Assembly (NCBI RefSeq): GCF_000247695.1
Contig: NW_004624734.1
Span: forward strand, 34,052,963 to 34,116,962
DNA length: 64,000 nt
Direction: 5' to 3'
Source of the DNA: Heterocephalus glaber
Taxonomy: Eukaryota; Chordata; Mammalia; Rodentia; Bathyergidae
The notes under the pieces are model-generated. The model ran no database searches. It was given only the letters and a program-made list of their open reading frames with translations, and was not told the DNA's origin. Both the position numbers and the translations under genes were made by a program. Shown piece by piece: positions 19,241 to 30,289 of the stretch (positions are counted from its first letter, which is position 1; each line of letters begins with the position of its first letter).

Positions 19241-20300
19241 TGGTATATACTGGAAATTTTTATTGCTAAAGCTTGAATAAGGTTATGCTTAAAAGCAAAG
19301 GGAGATAAAGTTGAAGAGAAAGGTCAGATCGTGAAAGGTCTAGCATATCACTCTGAATAGTCTAAACTTTAGAGTAGTAGAAGTTTTGATGGTTAAAAAC
19401 ATAATTAAGCTAGACACTCGTTAAGAAATTTCCCTAGAATCTCCAATATTTGAACTATGACTCTGGAAGATATTGATGGTGGTTGGCTAAGAAAATAATT
19501 ATTTCAAACTAGAAAGCATTTATTAAATTTTTATGTGATACAGTGTCATTGTTGAATCTGAGCAATACAGAAAAGTAGAAAAAGTCACTCCTGTTACTAT
19601 TATGTAAGACAACTACTGCTTTTTCTCTCAATAATTACAATCATTACTTTGCTTTATACTTTTAACTGCAGCACTTCTATCAGAGTTAGTTGTACAATTA
19701 ATGCTACTTTTTAGACCTATAAAAAGACCTGTATTATATCCAGCACCAAATAAATACAGAATAAAGAATAATAATAGTATCTATCTATATAGATACATGA
19801 GTAAAATATCTCAGAAGCTAAGAATTAAGCTTAGAAGCTTGGGAGTTTTCACCATTGATACTGACTCAGCTGTCATATTTGGGAGAGATTCTGCATCATT
19901 CTCTATGATCATCCATTAGGATTTCCTTTCTCAACTATAAAAATTAGCATCTATTACATACATACCTTCAGATCATATTTAATATATTTTACATCTTGAA
20001 AAAAATTAACTAAAGTTTGCTTTCTTATTAGTCTGTCATTGATGTTAATATTTAGAGTAGGCATTCTGGAAATTGAAGCCTGTGTGCTTATACCTAGTAA
20101 TATGAGAAACAATACCATGTAGAGTGACTAAGCCTGACAAAAGGAAATACAACTTTTATCAGCTGATATAATACCTTTATCTGCAAAGATGATCTTGAAT
20201 TTATCTTGATCCATTTTCGCAGTGCATTATACAGACTGATTTGTTAATGCTTCAAAAGGGCTCTAAGAGGTACTTTTCAGGCTCTACCTTGAGAGATATA
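19241..20300. other. Unassigned AT-rich sequence
   Basis: No gene or repeat recognised by eye. Confidence 0.4.
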
Positions 20301-20304
20301 ATAG

Positions 20305-20470
20305 CTTTTTTGTTGATATGTATTTGTTATACATAATAATTACATCTTGAGCAATCAGTACATACACATATCACATCTAAGGTCATTTTTACTTCTACTT
20401 CTCTTCCCTTTTCCCCCCTCTCTCTCCATCCCAGATCCCCTTTCCATCTCTACAGACTCTATGAGGGATA
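20305..20470 (-). mobile_element. L1 3' UTR fragment, antisense
   Basis: Has the layout of an antisense L1 3' end: an AT-rich start with TGTTATACATAATAATTACA, then a polypyrimidine block (CTTCCCTTTTCCCCCCTCTC). It is divergent from the young L1s of the window, so assignment is tentative. Confidence 0.45.
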
Positions 20471-20646
20471 TAATAGCTAATATTTTTTGGTGAAAAATTA
20501 CTTTTGCCCTACTTTTTGTTTAGAGAATGCTTGGAACAAGGGTCTCCTGAAGAAAAAAATCTAATTTTCTATTTTAATATCAATAGCATTTACAATGAAA
20601 ATATTCCACGGCCTGGCTCACTATGCATTTTGTTAGGAACACCTCA

Positions 20647-20850
20647 TTTCTTAAGTCGCTTTCTTATTGCTGAGATACATTACCCAACACTTACAACTTA
20701 AAGGAGAAAAAATTTATTTTAGTCTATGGTTACAGTACATGGTTAGCTGGCTCCAAGGCAGGAAATGGCATGGCAGTGGGGCATTGCAGAGGAAAAGCTG
20801 CCAGGGAGCAGAGAGAGAAGGGAGGAGCCCAGGAGGGAGATACTTGTAAC
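20647..20850 (-). mobile_element. MaLR-type LTR fragment, antisense
   Basis: CTTATTGCTGAGATACATTA, ACAACTTAAAGGAGAAAAAA, TTTATTTTAGTCTATGGTTA and TGGTTAGCTGGCTCC are the reverse complement of the 3' half of the MaLR LTRs elsewhere in the window (compare 48,900-49,030). Confidence 0.7.
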
Positions 20851-20852
20851 AA

Positions 20853-22612
20853 TGAGTTTTATATTTCCATATGCTTTCATGTTGTTGTCCAGTGACATTT
20901 CAAGCTGTAGAACGTCTTTTATGATTTCTTATAAGCCTGATCCAATGGTGATAATTTCCCTCAGCCTTTGTTTATCCGAGAAAGTTTTCATTTCCTTCAT
21001 TTTTGAAGAACAATTTTATCGGACAGAATTCTTGGTCAAAATATTTCTTTTATTTCAGCTCTTAAAAAATATCTGTCTTGTCTGGCTTTTAAAGGTCTGC
21101 TGAGATATTCAGTGTTATCTTTATGGAAGTTTCCTTGTATGTGATAAGTCATTCTTCTTTTGATCCTTTCAAGGTTTTCTCTTTGTCCCTGGCTACTGAC
21201 TTTTGATTATAACATGTATTGCTGTGGACTTCTTTGAAGTCATTCTTGTAGTCCTTTGGACTTCATGTGTTTGGATATAGAATTCTTTCCTTAGATTTGG
21301 GATGTTTTGGGTCATTATTCTTTAAATAAGTTTTGTGTCTCACTCTCTTCTTCAAGCACTAAATATTGACTGGCCTTATGGCATCCTAAAATCCCTTTGT
21401 TTTTCCTTCACTTTTCTTTCTCTCTTCTCTTCTGTCTTCATAATTTCAAATTATTTGTCTTCAAGTAAACTAATTCTTTCTTCTGCTTTATCAAGTCTAC
21501 TAGTGAACCCTTCAGTAAAGCTTTCAATTCAGTTATTGCGTTCCTCAAGTTCTATAGTTTTTTTTTTTTACAGTTTTAATGTCTTTAGTGATATTCTAAT
21601 TTTGTTCATGCATTGTTTTCGTATTGTATTTGGTTGTCTGTGTTCTCTTTTAGATTACTGATTTTTTAAAAGATGTTTTTGGAATTTTATTTCGTTCCTT
21701 TGGTTGGGCTACCTTTCTGTAATTTTTGATGTACCTTTTATTTATTTATTTTGCTGGATTTCATTCAGGAAAGCAGCCAAATCTACTTTTGTATAGGAAA
21801 AGATCCTTGTAAATTAACCTAGCTAGAGATCTGGGAGTGGGTGGGCTGAAACTTGTTTTGAAGGATGTGACTTCTCCATAGGTTTGCAAGTTTATTTTTC
21901 AGAAGCTTATAATTATTGCTCTCTCTGGTGCTTGTGTCCAGTACCGAATGCTCTCTGAAGTGGTAGCAAGTTTTTTCTTCCTTTATCCCTAGGCATACAA
22001 AATCAGACAGCTCCTAGTTAGCACCACAGTTAGACAAGACAGAATCTATTCCCTTGGGCAGCCCTCCAAAAAGCTGGAACACCAAATGCATGATCCATTT
22101 GTTTCCTTCCTTCCTATGAGAGAAGTCAAGAGGCCGGGTACTTTCTTCTGACTGGATTGAGAGGTGCTGACATCTTTATTTGGCAGGGTAGGCCCTGTGG
22201 TGTTATGACAAACTGTCCCCATTCTCTGTTTTCAGTAACCCCAAGTATCTAAATCATGCTGGTTCTATCAGTATAGTGAAATAGAAAGTAGTTCTTTAGG
22301 CACCCCAAATGAAATGCTGGAATGTTGGATGCACGTTCAACTTTTCTCTTGCAAGGAGAGTCAGGTGTTCTCTCCTTATTATGCTGCGTTGTGATGGGTT
22401 GGGGAAGGTGAGATTACAGGTAAAGTGAACCAGCTCTTCTTATCCATTTCATTGTGGTTGTTCCCAGCTTTGTGTCTGCCTGGAACACTGTGACGTCTTA
22501 CTTATTTTCTGGAGTACTCATGGATATATTGCGGTGTATATTGGTGTTAAATTGGTGTGTCTGTGGCATAATGAGGGCCAGGACTTCCTATTCTGCCATC
22601 TAGTGACAAAGT
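20853..22612 (-). mobile_element. Ancient L1M fragment, antisense (ORF1 and 5' UTR)
   Basis: AAAGGTCTGCTGAGATATTC, TTTTCTCTTTGTCCCTGGCT and TTTGAAGTCATTCTTGTAGT match, in reverse complement, the ORF1 region of ancient mammalian L1s, despite ~20-25% visible divergence. The segment continues into a 5' UTR-like part ending with TATTCTGCCATCTAGTGACA, the reverse of an L1 start. No open ORF1 remains. The frame on the + strand at 21,335-21,661 is an antisense shadow. Confidence 0.75.
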
Positions 22613-22975
22613 TTTTAGCTATACCACTATAATATTGACAATGAAGAAGGTAAGAAGATTGGCTAGAAATAATGAATGATACAATTTTTCATAGAAAATA
22701 AAAATGTGGTAATCTAAGAAAAAAGATGAGTGAGAATAAATTTACTATACTGAAGGAAAATACTGCTTAGGGAATTACTGGGTTGCAAAAATAAAAAAGT
22801 AACAAAAATATTTGAGAACTTAGTAAATAAAATATGTAGAGGTATATTAAAATGGATTAAAGTTGATTTATTTAGGTGAAAAATGAGACAGTTGAGAGAC
22901 ACAGTGCTTATAAAAACTCAATAAATATTTGAGTCAATTGTTAATTATCTCTAGTTATTTAAAGAAAGATTGTTA
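22613..22975. other. Unassigned AT-rich sequence
   Basis: No recognisable feature. Confidence 0.4.
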
Positions 22976-22977
22976 TG

Positions 22978-23140
22978 CTTGGTGTGATGACGCTCACACA
23001 CCTGTAATCCCAGCAGTTAGAGGCTGAGAAGCAGGAGGATTGCTGTGAGTTCCAGGCCTTCCAGGACTACACAGTGAGGTTAAGGCCAGCCTGAACTACA
23101 TAGAGACACTGTCTCAAAAAACTAACTAACTAACCAACCA
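22978..23140 (+). mobile_element. B1 SINE, sense
   Basis: TGTGATGACGCTCACACACC ... AATCCCAGCAGTTAGAGGCT ... AAGGCCAGCCTGAACTACAT with an (ACTA)n-type tail. Both halves of the internal duplication are visible. Confidence 0.93.
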
Positions 23141-23540
23141 GTAAAAAAAGAAAAATTATCTAAGTGATGATCAGCTGTTGTCTGATCTACTGAATGCCCA
23201 TCAAGAAGATAAGGCATTAGGTTGTAGGAGGGAATTAAGAAAAAATTTTCTGAAAATCTACAGAGAAATCAGAAGCATACTTCTCTAAGGATTAGTTCAA
23301 AATTCTCTTTTCTGGAGAATCATAAAAAGAGAAACCTTCATGTTTCTTAATAGCAAGGTGCAAAGAAATTAACTAAAAAAACCTATATATGTAAGATAGA
23401 TTAAAGGACATAGGATCAGAACTGAAAAGTCTGAAAATGTATTCCAGACAAGAGATAATAATATGTCCTGAACCTGGGCTGCAGAAGTGAGAAAAATGAA
23501 TGGATAAAGTGAAAACATGTAATGAATTAAAGAGGAGTTA
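23141..23540. other. Unassigned sequence
   Basis: No gene or repeat recognised. Confidence 0.4.
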
Positions 23541-23550
23541 AGAAAAATAC

Positions 23551-23649
23551 TTTATTTTTTAAATTTTTTTATTTTTGTACCAGGGATCGAACTCAGGATC
23601 TTGAGCTTGCCAGGCAGGCATGGTGCCACTAAGCTGAATCCCTGGCCCT
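23551..23649 (-). mobile_element. ID-type SINE, antisense
   Basis: T-rich run, then TTTTTGTACCAGGGATCGAA ... GAATCCCTGGCCC. Flanks GAAAAATAC/GAAAAATAG suggest a 9-bp duplication. More mismatched than most copies here. Confidence 0.85.
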
Positions 23650-23667
23650 GAAAAATAGTATTTTTAA

Positions 23668-23772
23668 TAAACAGACTTATATGCAAACACTATTTTATAT
23701 AATGGCCTTGAGCATCTTTGGAGGGTCCTGGAACCAACTCCCGGAATATACTGAGGAATGACTATGTATCTA
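23668..23772. mobile_element. Tigger-type DNA transposon fragment
   Basis: TATGCAAACACTATTTTATA, GGGTCCTGGAACCAACTCCC and ATACTGAGGAATGACTATGT match the terminal third of the short non-autonomous Tigger-like element seen more completely at 29,213-29,532. It lies just downstream of the SINE at 23,551-23,649. Confidence 0.65.
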
Positions 23773-24039
23773 AAATTTTTCTTTTAGTAGTTATAGTAAG
23801 AATTTTTAGTGAATGGTATTTATCTTATGTATGTCTCACTGAACACTATTCTATTATTATATAATGAATGTCTCCAAAAAAATAGTAATGTCTTCAATAA
23901 ACATGTCTCTAAGATGGTTATTATAAAATTAAAAGTACATTATAAATCAGGGATGACTGTTTCAGTCTCCCTGAAGAGGGAGTTGCTCCTTCAAGGAGCT
24001 ATTTGTTGTACTGCCTCAGATTCATATATCCCACTCCCA

Positions 24040-25010
24040 TGCTTGCTCTAGATACTGGCTCAGAAGCTACTGCCTAGGATAACAGAACCACTGCTAAAGT
24101 GCACACGTCCAAAAAAGCTTCCATAGCTTTGTTCCAGACCCCAAATCCATGGCTGCACCACAAACACTGGAATCTCAAACACCATTACTAACATTGCCCT
24201 GGGGTACCTGCATCCTAGGCACTGGTGCTAGCATTAACCCAGACCCCAATGCTGAGGTCTCTTCATGTGTTCTTGAGTTCCAGACCCTGGATGCTGGCCA
24301 CTTCATGGGCACTGTGTATCAGATACTTGTGCCACTGCTACCATGAGCTTGATTTAGTGCTAAGAGAGATCTCCAAAGCCAAAATATTCTCCATATGAGA
24401 AAAAGAGAACAGGATGATGCCCGTAATCCTTAACACTAAAGACCTCAGTATCTTTTACCACTGCTGCAGACACCCACAGCTTTGGCTGTTGACAACTGAG
24501 ATTTTTGTTGATGCTGATTTTAATTGATGGACTATGCCCCTGGGGCCTGCACTCCATTCAGCTCACATCCTCACACCCATCCAAATGAGAAGGTCTCACC
24601 CCTCAAAACCAGTCTGTACAGTCTGGGAAAGGTGACTGTTTCATCAAATGTGCAGATATCAATCCAAGGTAAGAAAAACACAGAAAATTTCAAGGAAACT
24701 TGAGACTACTAAAGCAACACAATAATGTTTCAGTAATTACCCCCCTCCCCAATGGAAATCCATACACTGCCTAAAAAAGAATACAAAGCAATTCTTTTAA
24801 GGAAGTTTAGTGAGGTAGAAGAGAACACAGATAATGAAATCAGAAAAACAATACACAGAACTAGAAGTTCAATAAGGACGTAGAAATCATAAAAGAACCA
24901 AACAGAAATTCCACAGCTGAAGAATACAAGGAGTAGATTAAAAAGATGCAATGGAGAACATTAACATAGAGTGGATCAAAGAAAAGAGTCTTTAAACTCG
25001 AGGAGAAATA
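24040..25010 (+). mobile_element. Ancient L1M 5' region/ORF1 start, sense
   Basis: GATATCAATCCAAGGTAAGA, AGGAAGTTTAGTGAGGTAGA, AGAACACAGATAATGAAATC and AACAGAAATTCCACAGCTGA match the ancient L1 segment around the ORF1 start, sense orientation. The GC-richer part at 24,100-24,600 is the likely 5' UTR. The frames at 24,149-24,346 and 24,360-24,557 lie in that 5' UTR and are not genes. Confidence 0.7.
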
Positions 25011-25135
25011 TATGCCAATTTCCTTTGATCTGATCATATGAATTGTATATATGTACTGAAATGTCATACTCACTATACTTCATAAATATATACAATCACT
25101 ATATATCAATTTAAAAACATGTTAATGAAATAAAA
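25011..25135 (+). mobile_element. Ancient L1 3' end, sense
   Basis: GATCTGATCATATGAATTGT through TCATAAATATATACAATCAC to ATATCAATTTAAAAA matches the conserved 3' terminus of ancient L1s. It directly follows the 5' segment at 24,040-25,010. Confidence 0.65.
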
Positions 25136-25140
25136 AGACC

Positions 25141-25205
25141 CCCTCCTTTTTGAGTGGTGCTAGGGATCAAATCTAAGACCTTATACATATGAAACATGTA
25201 CTCTA
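25141..25205 (-). mobile_element. Old ID SINE fragment, antisense
   Basis: GTGGTGCTAGGGATCAAATC ... CATGTACTCTACCACTGAGT is the reverse of the classic ID element, strongly diverged. Confidence 0.7.
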
Positions 25206-25289
25206 CCACTGAGTGACAAAAATAATCTTTGAATTCAAAGACAGTAATTTGAAAGCATTAAAACCAGTTTAATTTGTTTTAAAACTTAA

Positions 25290-25740
25290 CCCTGAGATCC
25301 TTTTATTGAGGCCTACTTGAGCACTGATATGACATGAAGCCCTTTGTAAGGAAGTCAGGTGCATTATGGGCACAGGCTCCCGACCGCTGCTGATGGTTGT
25401 GTGGTAGCCTACTATGGGACTGGCGCACAGCCTAGCTTAAATGGCCCTGGATCCTGGCTAGAGGAGCAGCTTGGGAGAAATGCATGGAGTCCAGTATAGT
25501 AGTTCATGCTAGTCTCAAGTTTAACAATGGTATGATATTTTCACCTCCGAGGTAAGAAAATGCCAGAGATTTGTGTGGTAAGTTTCTCCACAAAGAAATA
25601 CACATATTGCTTTGTGATTGGGAGTGGAACCTCTCCCAGATATTTATGTGATTTCGTCTACTATTTGGTGAAAATGTAAAAATACCTGTTACGTAAGAGT
25701 GAGCTTCATGCTAAGAGTAAATGGAAGCTAGGCTACAAGA
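25290..25740. other. Unassigned GC-richer block
   Basis: Visibly more GC-rich than its surroundings (for example around 25,370-25,480). I recognise no gene, SINE or LTR. It could be an old repeat or a retrocopy fragment. Confidence 0.35.
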
Positions 25741-25742
25741 CT

Positions 25743-25800
25743 TAATATTGTTAAGATGGCAATACTACCCAAAGCAATTTATAGATTTGTGCCTCTTCTG
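25743..25800 (+). mobile_element. L1 ORF2 fragment, sense
   Basis: AATATTGTTAAGATGGCAAT followed by ACTACCCAAAGCAATTTATA is the conserved L1 ORF2 segment encoding IVKMAILPKAIY-type sequence. The fragment is only ~55 bp. Confidence 0.65.
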
Positions 25801-28260
25801 TCAAAATTGCCTAGAAAGCATGGAGGATTCCACATGCTTTGATTCAAGGTTGAACAGGTAAGTTAAAGTATTGCTAGCAGGCCTAAAGAACTCCTCACTT
25901 GAAAGCTTCATGAGATTAGAAAAGCAGTGACTCAATGGCTTTAGATACAATACTGACCTCTTAAGGAATAATGTGTGGTTCATATGTTGCTTTAGGGTAA
26001 GAATATTATTTTTACATCTCTGTTCACCTTCTCTGGGATTTTTGATATTGCTAAAAAGATTCAGGAAACAAATTATAAAATTAAGAAATTTGGCCAATAA
26101 CCCCTCTGTCTTATTCTATCCTTATTCTTATATTCGGTTATTCTAACCCTTACTCTTATATTGGAGATGATATCTATTATCTTGGCTTGATTTAGACAGT
26201 TGCAGCTCCTAACTGAGAAAAAGAACATAACCTCTGATAAGCCTTTTCATATGTGGGTAGCACAACTGAGTTCTAAGTGCTGCTGTATAGCTGTTGTCAC
26301 ATCAGATGAATCAATAAATGAATATCCAACAATAACAACCAAACTAGAAAACTTGACAATGGGACAACTTCCTCTAGATACTTGATATACTATTCTGATA
26401 CTTTAAGTAGATGATGAGGTTTGGAGTGATCACATGCCCAGATATTAACTCTATCTTTCAGTGAAAGCTGAAGAATGACCATTAGGGATCCCTGATACCT
26501 GAAACCATCTGCAACTATACAGCTCAGTATCTTCATTAGCATAATAATGCTATTCCACTATCTTTCTGAAAAATCAAAACAACTTTACTGTACTAGAAAA
26601 CTCTTCCCTTGAAGATAAAAATTATAAATAACCTGTTTATCCTAGAAACTCATGGAACAAGCCATCAACTCTTAAATAAATATCAAAAGACAGTTTATAT
26701 ACCAACACTCTACAAACTGCTTGCCTTGCTATGTCCATCAGTCCTAAAAGATTATATCATGATTTTTATCCAGTTCTAATCAAACTGTTACATAAAAAAT
26801 TTGTTTTAGAGCAAATTTAAAATATATCCTGACTTTGCCCTTTCCTTCCTGAGACTCTGAGACTAAGAGTTTGTTGAAACTTAACAGGTTGTTTTGTTGA
26901 TATTTTTAAAGAATCAAAGCAAAGTTATTTTTTCCTTTGACAATGTAACCAAAGTTACCTCTTCCTTGGACAATTTAGATAAGCTCTATTAAGTTCTAAC
27001 TTTTCTCCTTCCTATTGAATCCAAATATATTGTGTTATGTTTTTATATACATTAAAAAGAAGTTGATTATAGTTTTATTTATGCTGCCTACAGAGAACTC
27101 AGAGGAAGCATACCTGAAGTAAGTCAAAGGATAACTAAGAGCTTTCTGGGAAAACAAGGGAATGGATAATTTATTTGAGGGTGGGGCTGGACTAGGGGGT
27201 ATGGGTTCAAAGAAATAGAGGCAAGGTTTAGCACTGAGAGAAAGGGGAATTTTTTTTTTAAGGGGAATTGTTTTTATGCTTTATATGACTTCAGTATTGG
27301 AATACACGGAAAAAAAGAAAAATAGATAAAAATGGTCTAAATAAGCAATGTGGGATTTTAGTTAAAAAGTTCAGAGAGAACACTCCATGGTCTTGGCTCT
27401 TGAGTGAGGCCATGGCATGAGCATAAGTTATTAACATGGCATTGATGGGAATGATCATAAACTTATAGAAGTCACAAAATTATGATATAAGTGTCAATAA
27501 AGGCTATCTATAGAACTACATCACCATAAGAAAACAGGATCAATAAAATTTAATCAGCATGATATCCATCCAAATTGATTATTACCCAACATGCCAGTAA
27601 GAAAATAACTAAAAGAAGGTTCTAGCCATACAACAATCCATGATAGAAGTGAAAGAAGATTCAAAGAAATCTGTCCTAATTAAGAAACCATTTTTGTTCG
27701 TAATCATCATAATCCATATCAGTAATCCATTATTTCAGGAACAACATGTGGAAATTATCATGCCTCTGACCCTTAGATTTCTCCATCTTAGGTCTCAGTA
27801 AAGGGTTATAGGATTTTATATCTCTTTATTGAAGAGCCTCCTTCAGATTCATATATTTGTCAAATGATACAGAAATTTGTGAAAGTATACTTGCCTCTTA
27901 GTATGTATGTATGTGTGAATGTATTTAGTATTTAATATTGCCAGTATAGGTCTTGGGCAAACAATTGCAGTGTGCCTGACCAAGGGTTCTGAGTTAAGTT
28001 AACTGATTTAGAAAACAGAAGTGGGAAAAATTTCCACTAAAGAAAATAAAACATAGATTTTATCTATTTGAAATTCTCCAGGTACTCTTTGATTGTTATA
28101 AACTACTGATATTCTACTGGAAACAAATTACTCCATTCACTAAAACTCCCAGCAGTATGGGTTTCCAGTAGACCCATTATATATGTCCCACTGGTACTTC
28201 TTCTCTTGATAAAGATCAGGAAGAACATGGGAACATGTTACTAAGCTATTAAGTGATAAA
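25801..28260. other. Unassigned sequence, possibly old ERV/LTR-derived in part
   Basis: No firm assignment. Parts of 26,100-26,900 have the texture of decayed retroviral sequence (medium GC, runs without simple repeats), but I could not match any motif. Frames at 25,801-26,097 (minus) and 26,200-26,385 (plus) show no recognisable domain. Confidence 0.3.
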
Positions 28261-28261
28261 T

Positions 28262-28400
28262 AACAATAAAATAATTAGCATTTATATAGCACTTCTTTCT
28301 TAAGATCACAAAGCTCTTAGGAGAAATCATTCCATGTGATATCATTTAAGGATACAGATAAGGAAAAGTAGTTTGGAATTTATTTTGATAAAATAGGAAA
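28262..28400. mobile_element. MIR-like SINE fragment
   Basis: AGCATTTATATAGCACTTCT and the later GATACAGATAAGGAAA match the conserved tail and core of mammalian-wide MIR elements. Low similarity. Confidence 0.4.
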
Positions 28401-29210
28401 ATGAATAATATACAATATAATATACACTATACAAAGCTCAATAACTTTAAAGTTAACACTATGAAAGATGAAACAAAAAAGTAAAATTAAACATTCTTCG
28501 CCCTTGGTTCAGGGTGTTATGTTCTAAAACTTATTCTGCCCATTGAAGGTAAAATCAGAATTCATATTCACAAAATGATAAAGATGAACCCTCATGAAGA
28601 TATATATATATATAAAACTTTTTGGCAGTTTCAGGGGATCCAGAGTCATAAAGGAGCTCATTTCTACCCCTACCAAGAATGCATCAAAGCTTTGGTTGCA
28701 AAACAGCTGAATTAAGGGAAATATTTATCTATATATTGACACTAATATTTTTAGGGAAAAATCCTAATATTCATATTCTTTATATGAAATTTCCCCATTC
28801 TTCTTCATTTCATCACAATGTCACTTCAGCTCTACTTTTCGTTGATTTATAGTTTCTAGCTCAGTAGCTTACCTAAAATGATGAAATACTTACTGGCTCT
28901 GAGAATGTTTTCCTTGCTGCTGCACCTGGACTGGACCTGCAGAGAGACCATAAACTCAGTAATTGAGGGCTCCTAATACAGATAGCTAGATATGCGTATT
29001 TAATGGGCAAGCTCCTGAGGTCTAGGAGAGGTTTTATGTATCTCAGATGTCATAAAATGTTAGTAAAAATGCATTATACTTGTTTCATATATATTTTAAT
29101 TCATCTTTTACTTACTTAAAAAGACTGACTTCATGAAAAAGATTATGGGTACAATATCATAAACTGGACAGAGATAAAACCAAAAGCAATTTTTATTCAT
29201 GTGTGTTTGA
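28401..29210. other. Unassigned AT-rich sequence
   Basis: Nothing recognised except a short (TA)n run near 28,602-28,614. Confidence 0.4.
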
Positions 29211-29212
29211 AA

Positions 29213-29532
29213 TCTGTACTGTTGGCCATCCACATTTATCCATGAATTTGACAAAGTATGGATCAGAAATATTAAAAAAAAAAACCCTGCATCTGTATTG
29301 TACAAACTTTTTCTGAGAGGGGGTGTCCTTGCAGTGTAGCAATAATTTATATAGCATTTATATTGTATTAGATATTATAAGTAACCTAGAGATGATTTAA
29401 AGCATAAGTAAGGATGTACAGATGTTTTACACAAATACTTTGCCATTTTACACAAGGGATTTGAGGATCTGTGGATTCTTGTATTCATAGGGGTCCTGAA
29501 ACCAATTCTCCATGGATACCGAGAGATGATTA
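29213..29532. mobile_element. Tigger-type (TcMar) non-autonomous DNA transposon, near complete
   Basis: Both ends are visible: CTGTTGGCCATCCACATTTA at the left and GGATACCGAGAGATGATTAT at the right. In the middle are TTTATATAGCATTTATATTG, TATTATAAGTAACCTAGAG and GGGGTCCTGAAACCAATTCT. This layout matches a common mammalian pogo/Tigger-derived element. No transposase is encoded. TA dinucleotides bound the ends, as expected for TcMar insertion. Confidence 0.75.
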
Positions 29533-30035
29533 TAAGTGGAAAAAATTAAATTAACTGTATATTCACCTGCAAATACACACCCTTAATCATAAAGAATTTA
29601 ACATATCTTTTAAGTAAAATAATAATAAAGTTAATGTAATCAACTTATAATCCAACATTTCATTGTAGTCATTTTTTAGTACTATATATATGCTATTGAG
29701 AGAAATTTTCATATAAAATATTTACCATTAATTCTAATAACCTTTGTGATTTGATTATAATAATTTATAATTATACTGGTTATGAAAGATGTTTCTGTTA
29801 GGAATCAATGAAAAAGAACTCATTATTTACCAGTTGTTAGGTGTGTATGTAATTTATCAATCAGAAACCCTCATGGTCTGATTCAAGTATTTAGGTCAAA
29901 GTGGATCATTCTTCTAAATGTTGTAAAACTTGTATTCAAGGACCATGGTGGATGGCATTAATGTTAATTTTAGACATAAATGTATTCAAATTCCACACCT
30001 CTTCTTCCCACTCTGCAGCAGCTTGCCCCAAATGG

Positions 30036-30040
<5 letters not shown>
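29533..30040. other. Unassigned AT-rich sequence
   Basis: No feature recognised. Confidence 0.4.

Positions 30041-30077
<37 letters not shown>
30038..30077. repeat. (TA)n(CA)n microsatellite
   Basis: A short TA run leading into about 14 CA repeats. Confidence 0.95.
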
Positions 30078-30078
<1 letters not shown>

Positions 30079-30230
30079 TTAATTTCTACAGCTTAACACA
30101 ATCTACTCTTGTATGAAACAACTAATGAAAGAAATGTTGTAACAGGGTGGTTATGGTTGTCCTTTCCTGAAAAAAACAATTGTTAATGTTTAAATAAATA
30201 ACAATAAAAATGTCACAAACATACAGATAA

Positions 30231-30282
30231 GGGGCCGGGGACCACACACACACACACACATATCCCAAAAAGAAAAAAAAAG
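30231..30282 (+). mobile_element. ID-type SINE remnant with interior replaced by (CA)n
   Basis: GGGGCCGGGGACC, the first dozen bases of the SINE, runs straight into about nine CA repeats and then TATCCCAAAAAGAAAAA, which resembles a SINE tail. The body with A and B boxes is absent. Confidence 0.55.
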
Positions 30283-30289
30283 GAAAAAT

